64,000 nucleotides of DNA from the NCBI GenBank assembly GCA_905212085.1, contig CAJMDF010000001.1, positions 1-64,000 of the forward strand, given 5' to 3'. This document shows positions 61,387 through 64,000 of this stretch, piece by piece. The position numbers and the translations under genes were made by a program. A model generated the notes under the pieces. It did no database searches. It was not told where the DNA came from and saw nothing but the letters and a program-made list of their open reading frames with translations. The stretch's first letter is position 1. Every line of letters starts with the position of its first letter. The stretch comes from an uncultured Clostridium sp. GTDB taxonomy: Bacteria > Cyanobacteriota > Vampirovibrionia > Gastranaerophilales > Gastranaerophilaceae.

Positions 61387-62799
61387 GTGTATTCATTAAA
61401 CTTTAATACCCAGCAATATAATAATTATAACACAGTAAAGTCTGTTAGTGCTACCAGGGTTGAAAAAAATGAGCATGCAAAGGAAAACAAACCTTCTTTT
61501 ACATCAAACCCTATTATGACACAAGTTCCGTATAATCCTGCTCTTACTGCTTCGAGATTGCGAACAGAATTATCATCAAAAGATGAAAAAAATAAATATA
61601 ATGAACTTGTAAAAATTTCTGATAGAGAGACTAAAAAGAATTTAAACATGCTTTTGAAAACAGGCATTTTATTAAATGCTGATTCAAATGATAATTCAAC
61701 AACTTTGGATAATTTGTATAAAATAGCAACTACACAAAGAGCTCAAGGGCTTAGTAATGTTGTTATTTTGAAAAATACAATAGATACACTTGCAAATCCT
61801 TATGTGATTACACAACAATTTGGTAATATCCCTGATAAATATAGGGCTCAAGTAGAAGCTGCGGAAAAGAATAAAAATGTTAATTCTACATCTTCATTGC
61901 CATTTTCAGGAGCTTCTGATATTGATGTTGACCATTCAGGAACTTGTGTTGCATCAAGTATTGAATTTAATTTAGCAGATAAACATCCTGCAGAATTCGC
62001 AAGATTTGCAGAAGGTTTAAGTTCTCCTTCTATGAGTGTTCAAAAAACTATTAAGATGAATAATCTTGCTGATAATACATTAGATGCAATTTGGTTATTA
62101 AATGCTTTTGAAATTCCTTATGAAGCTCATGATTTTGACAAGGCAAAATTAACTTTTGCACCTGATAAAAATGCAATAGTAAGAGCATTTATCCAAACTG
62201 TAGATAAAGATAATCTTGAAAGGACTCCGTTAGATGTATTAATGCAATCTACATTTATGCAAGTTGGTTCTCAACAGTCTTATGATACATTGACAGATAA
62301 ACGTGCCGGAAAATTTAACCAAAATGATAAAGGTTTAATTGAATTTGAAAAAACATTCACAGAATCAGTTGTAGAAGATAAAAATAAGATTTCAGTTACA
62401 TACCAGACAGTTGATGAAAATGCTCGATTAGTAGGATATGAAACTGATTTTAATACTATGAAAAAACAAATTACAGATGCTTTAAATTTAGGCGAAAATG
62501 TAATTATCGGTTATACTCAAGTTGATAATAATAATACTATAATTAATGGTCATGAGATAACTATTATAGGAACAAAGACTGATAAAAACGGTAAAATGAT
62601 TTTCATTTGTAATGATACGGATGATAATATGTCGAAACCGATAGAATATTCAGAAGATTATTTATTACCGAAAATTCACCATGCAGCATTGCCTCAGGCA
62701 GTTGTTGCTGATGATGTAAATCTTGTTGAAAACTGGGTGGAAGGATTAAAGACATATAAGGAATTGAAAAAACAATCTCAGTTAAAACAAGCGGCTTAA
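61387..62799 (+). CDS. Putative cysteine-peptidase-like protein with PSFTS leader
   Basis: 470 residues from a GTG start with GGAG 9 bases upstream. The Asn-rich leader ends in PSFTSN (36-41). A possible papain-like triad is spaced as in that fold: Cys in HSGTCVASSIEFNLAD (C187), His in INGHEITIIGTKTDKNG (H389), and N/D in FICNDTDDN (N409/D410). GTCVAS stands where papain-like enzymes have GxCWA. Between them lies a helical insert. No signal peptide, no membrane segment. The fold is inferred from motif order only; a C39/C58-like or inactive relative is possible. A terminator hairpin overlaps its stop. Confidence 0.55.
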   Translation: MYSLNFNTQQYNNYNTVKSVSATRVEKNEHAKENKPSFTSNPIMTQVPYNPALTASRLRTELSSKDEKNKYNELVKISDRETKKNLNMLLKTGILLNADSNDNSTTLDNLYKIATTQRAQGLSNVVILKNTIDTLANPYVITQQFGNIPDKYRAQVEAAEKNKNVNSTSSLPFSGASDIDVDHSGTCVASSIEFNLADKHPAEFARFAEGLSSPSMSVQKTIKMNNLADNTLDAIWLLNAFEIPYEAHDFDKAKLTFAPDKNAIVRAFIQTVDKDNLERTPLDVLMQSTFMQVGSQQSYDTLTDKRAGKFNQNDKGLIEFEKTFTESVVEDKNKISVTYQTVDENARLVGYETDFNTMKKQITDALNLGENVIIGYTQVDNNNTIINGHEITIIGTKTDKNGKMIFICNDTDDNMSKPIEYSEDYLLPKIHHAALPQAVVADDVNLVENWVEGLKTYKELKKQSQLKQAA

Positions 62800-62826
62800 T
62801 GTTTATTTACATTAAGTCATTTTTTA
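62795..62826 (+). terminator. Hairpin terminator overlapping a stop codon
   Basis: CTTAATGT (62795-62802) pairs with ACATTAAG (62809-62816), followed by TCATTTTTT. The 5' arm includes the TAA stop of the preceding gene. Confidence 0.75.
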
Positions 62827-62878
62827 GCAAAAAAAATATTGATGATATTTAATTAATTTAAATAAAGGGTGAAAAAAT

Positions 62879-64000
62879 ATGAATTTAATAATAAACGGCT
62901 TACCAAAGGTATCATTTAAAGCTACAGGTAGTGTGAATCAGGTCCAAAATCAGCCAACTCAACTTGCACCTCAAATAAAGCAGGATACTTTTGAAAAAAC
63001 AGATAATAAATCTGAAGCTAAAGCTCAGGAATATAGTTATCCTAAAAATACAGCAACTCCTCAGTATTCAAAGCCTGATCATATAACCACAAGTATATTT
63101 TATATTTCAGATTTGCATGGCAAGATGACAAATATGGAAAGAATTTGTGAAATGGCAAGATTATTTGATACCAATAGTACATCTACAGCAAAATTGAAAC
63201 TTGCATCAGGTGATATTTTGCTTGGTTCAAATCCAATGACGAATAAAGTAGCCAGTCACTTCCTTAATTGGATTGGTATTAAGGATAACAGCTTAGGAAA
63301 TCATGAACTTGATGCAACTCCTGCTGCATTTGCCGAATCTCTAAAGGATGCAAAATATAATTTGTTAGCCACAAATGTAACTGTAAATCCAAAAAGCCCA
63401 ATGGCAGGAAAGATAAAAAAATCAATTATCGAAGAAGATAATGGTGAAAAATTCGGAATAATTGGAACTGCTCCTTCAGATGCTTTGGAAAGAGTTGGTA
63501 CAAGAGAGTCTTTAGAAGATATCAAAATTGATAATGTTGATACGACTATTAAAAAAATTCAAGAAGAAATTAATAAATTAAAAGCTCAAAATATTAATAA
63601 AATTATTCTATTATCACATTCAGGGAAAGATGTGGATAAACGTATTATACAAGAAACATCTGGTATTGATATCGTTTTAGGCGGTCATACTCATGATTTA
63701 TACAAAGGAGTAAAAGAAGGTGAAAACCTATTGTATTCAAAATCGGGAGAACCGGTTGTTTTAACTCAAATCGGTAAAGATGGAGAATATGTCGGTGTTC
63801 TAAATGTAGAATTTGATAAAAACGGTATTTTAACAAAAGTTCAGAATAATGTTATGAGAACAGGTTCTTTTACAAGAAAATTGCCTTTTAAAACAGCAGT
63901 AGAATCAATAATCGGAAAACCTGAAGTGTTAGGTACAATAAAATCAGCACCTCCTTCTCCAAAAGATAGATTAATTGCAAATAATCCTCATGGAAATATT
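62879..64000 (+). CDS. 5'-nucleotidase (UshA/CpdB-type) metallophosphoesterase, cut by the window edge
   Basis: The first 374 residues are present; the frame is open at the right edge. Calcineurin-like metal motifs: SDLHG (77-81), GD (111-112), GNHELD (140-145), LLSHSGKD (244-251) and GGHTHD (268-273). UshA-type enzymes split nucleotides and UDP-sugars and are normally exported by a Sec signal. Here there is no signal peptide; instead the protein starts MNLIINGLPKVSFKATG, with the leader motif SFKA (12-15), then 55 polar residues. AAGGGTG lies before the ATG. Confidence 0.88.
   Translation, partial: MNLIINGLPKVSFKATGSVNQVQNQPTQLAPQIKQDTFEKTDNKSEAKAQEYSYPKNTATPQYSKPDHITTSIFYISDLHGKMTNMERICEMARLFDTNSTSTAKLKLASGDILLGSNPMTNKVASHFLNWIGIKDNSLGNHELDATPAAFAESLKDAKYNLLATNVTVNPKSPMAGKIKKSIIEEDNGEKFGIIGTAPSDALERVGTRESLEDIKIDNVDTTIKKIQEEINKLKAQNINKIILLSHSGKDVDKRIIQETSGIDIVLGGHTHDLYKGVKEGENLLYSKSGEPVVLTQIGKDGEYVGVLNVEFDKNGILTKVQNNVMRTGSFTRKLPFKTAVESIIGKPEVLGTIKSAPPSPKDRLIANNPHGNI

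Noticed and set aside
1..64000. CRISPR array, IS element, prophage or integrated plasmid
   Set aside because: No spaced direct repeats, transposase, integrase, terminal inverted repeats or phage structural genes were seen; codon use and GC look even.
1..64000. tRNA or rRNA genes
   Set aside because: No cloverleaf with a GTTCGA-type T-loop or rRNA-like GC-rich stretch was seen in the short intergenic gaps; a covariance search was not possible here.

Overview
The window reads as chromosomal DNA of a non-photosynthetic, gut-type relative of Cyanobacteria (Melainabacteria / Vampirovibrionia, most like Candidatus Gastranaerophilales). This is inferred from strongly AT-rich sequence, prepilins with the FTLAEVLITIGIIG type of N-terminus, a mixed diderm gene set (MlaEF-type lipid ABC transporter, flagellar genes, c-di-AMP cyclase and PgpH hydrolase, Etf and NfnA-type flavoproteins), and many large proteins with no familiar family that share an Asn-rich N-terminal leader ending in a short [ST]-F-x-[GAS] motif. 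No rRNA, tRNA, insertion sequence, prophage or CRISPR array was seen. Genes are densely packed on both strands, with hairpin terminators between many convergent pairs.

Layout. 1-10 kb: DUF378 protein, two-domain M16 peptidase, purA, a prepilin gene interrupted by a C10 tract, a GH15-like protein, and an etfBA / small Cys protein / NfnA-type flavoprotein operon. 10-20 kb: acetyltransferase, PfkB kinase, a 740-residue lineage protein, pnp, and two tandem HNH-like paralogs. 20-30 kb: yebC-diguanylate cyclase-tsaE-tsaB operon, PHP protein, rph cluster, two small Lys-rich exported proteins, ilvB, an odd pilin-like protein, type-4 uracil-DNA glycosylase. 30-46 kb: M16 peptidase diverging from a nanE / small ORF / ROK kinase / UbiA / lysA / cdaA / YitT run, two lineage membrane proteins, two glycosyltransferases, then pgpH-ybeY-dgkA and mazG. 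46-54 kb: two small lineage proteins, a second prepilin gene interrupted by a G10 tract, a DapL-like aminotransferase, mlaFE facing padR, a DUF512 radical-SAM protein, glnA. 54-64 kb: a gene-free gap ending in a plus-strand terminator (candidate small RNA), GH38 glycosidase, a Tyr/Asn-rich exported protein, fliJ-fliK-like-flgG-like, a TOPRIM protein, a cysteine-peptidase-like protein, and a 5'-nucleotidase-type phosphoesterase running off the right edge.

Main points of interest. (1) Ten or so unrelated proteins carry a common Sec-less N-terminal leader with an S-F-x-G/A motif; several belong to families that are normally exported, so the leader may be a sorting signal. (2) Two prepilin genes far apart both contain the same 14-bp motif TCGGGGGGGGGGCA in the leader region. 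In both, ten residues put the start with the good ribosome-binding site out of frame, and eleven (or eight) would restore it: a candidate on/off switch of surface pili, or a shared sequencing artefact. (3) A plus-strand terminator with no gene in front of it, next to glnA. (4) Promoters placed so that transcription would start at the ATG (padR, mlaE, nanE). (5) A hairpin that buries the fliJ ribosome-binding site.

All function calls come from reading motifs by eye; no database search was run.
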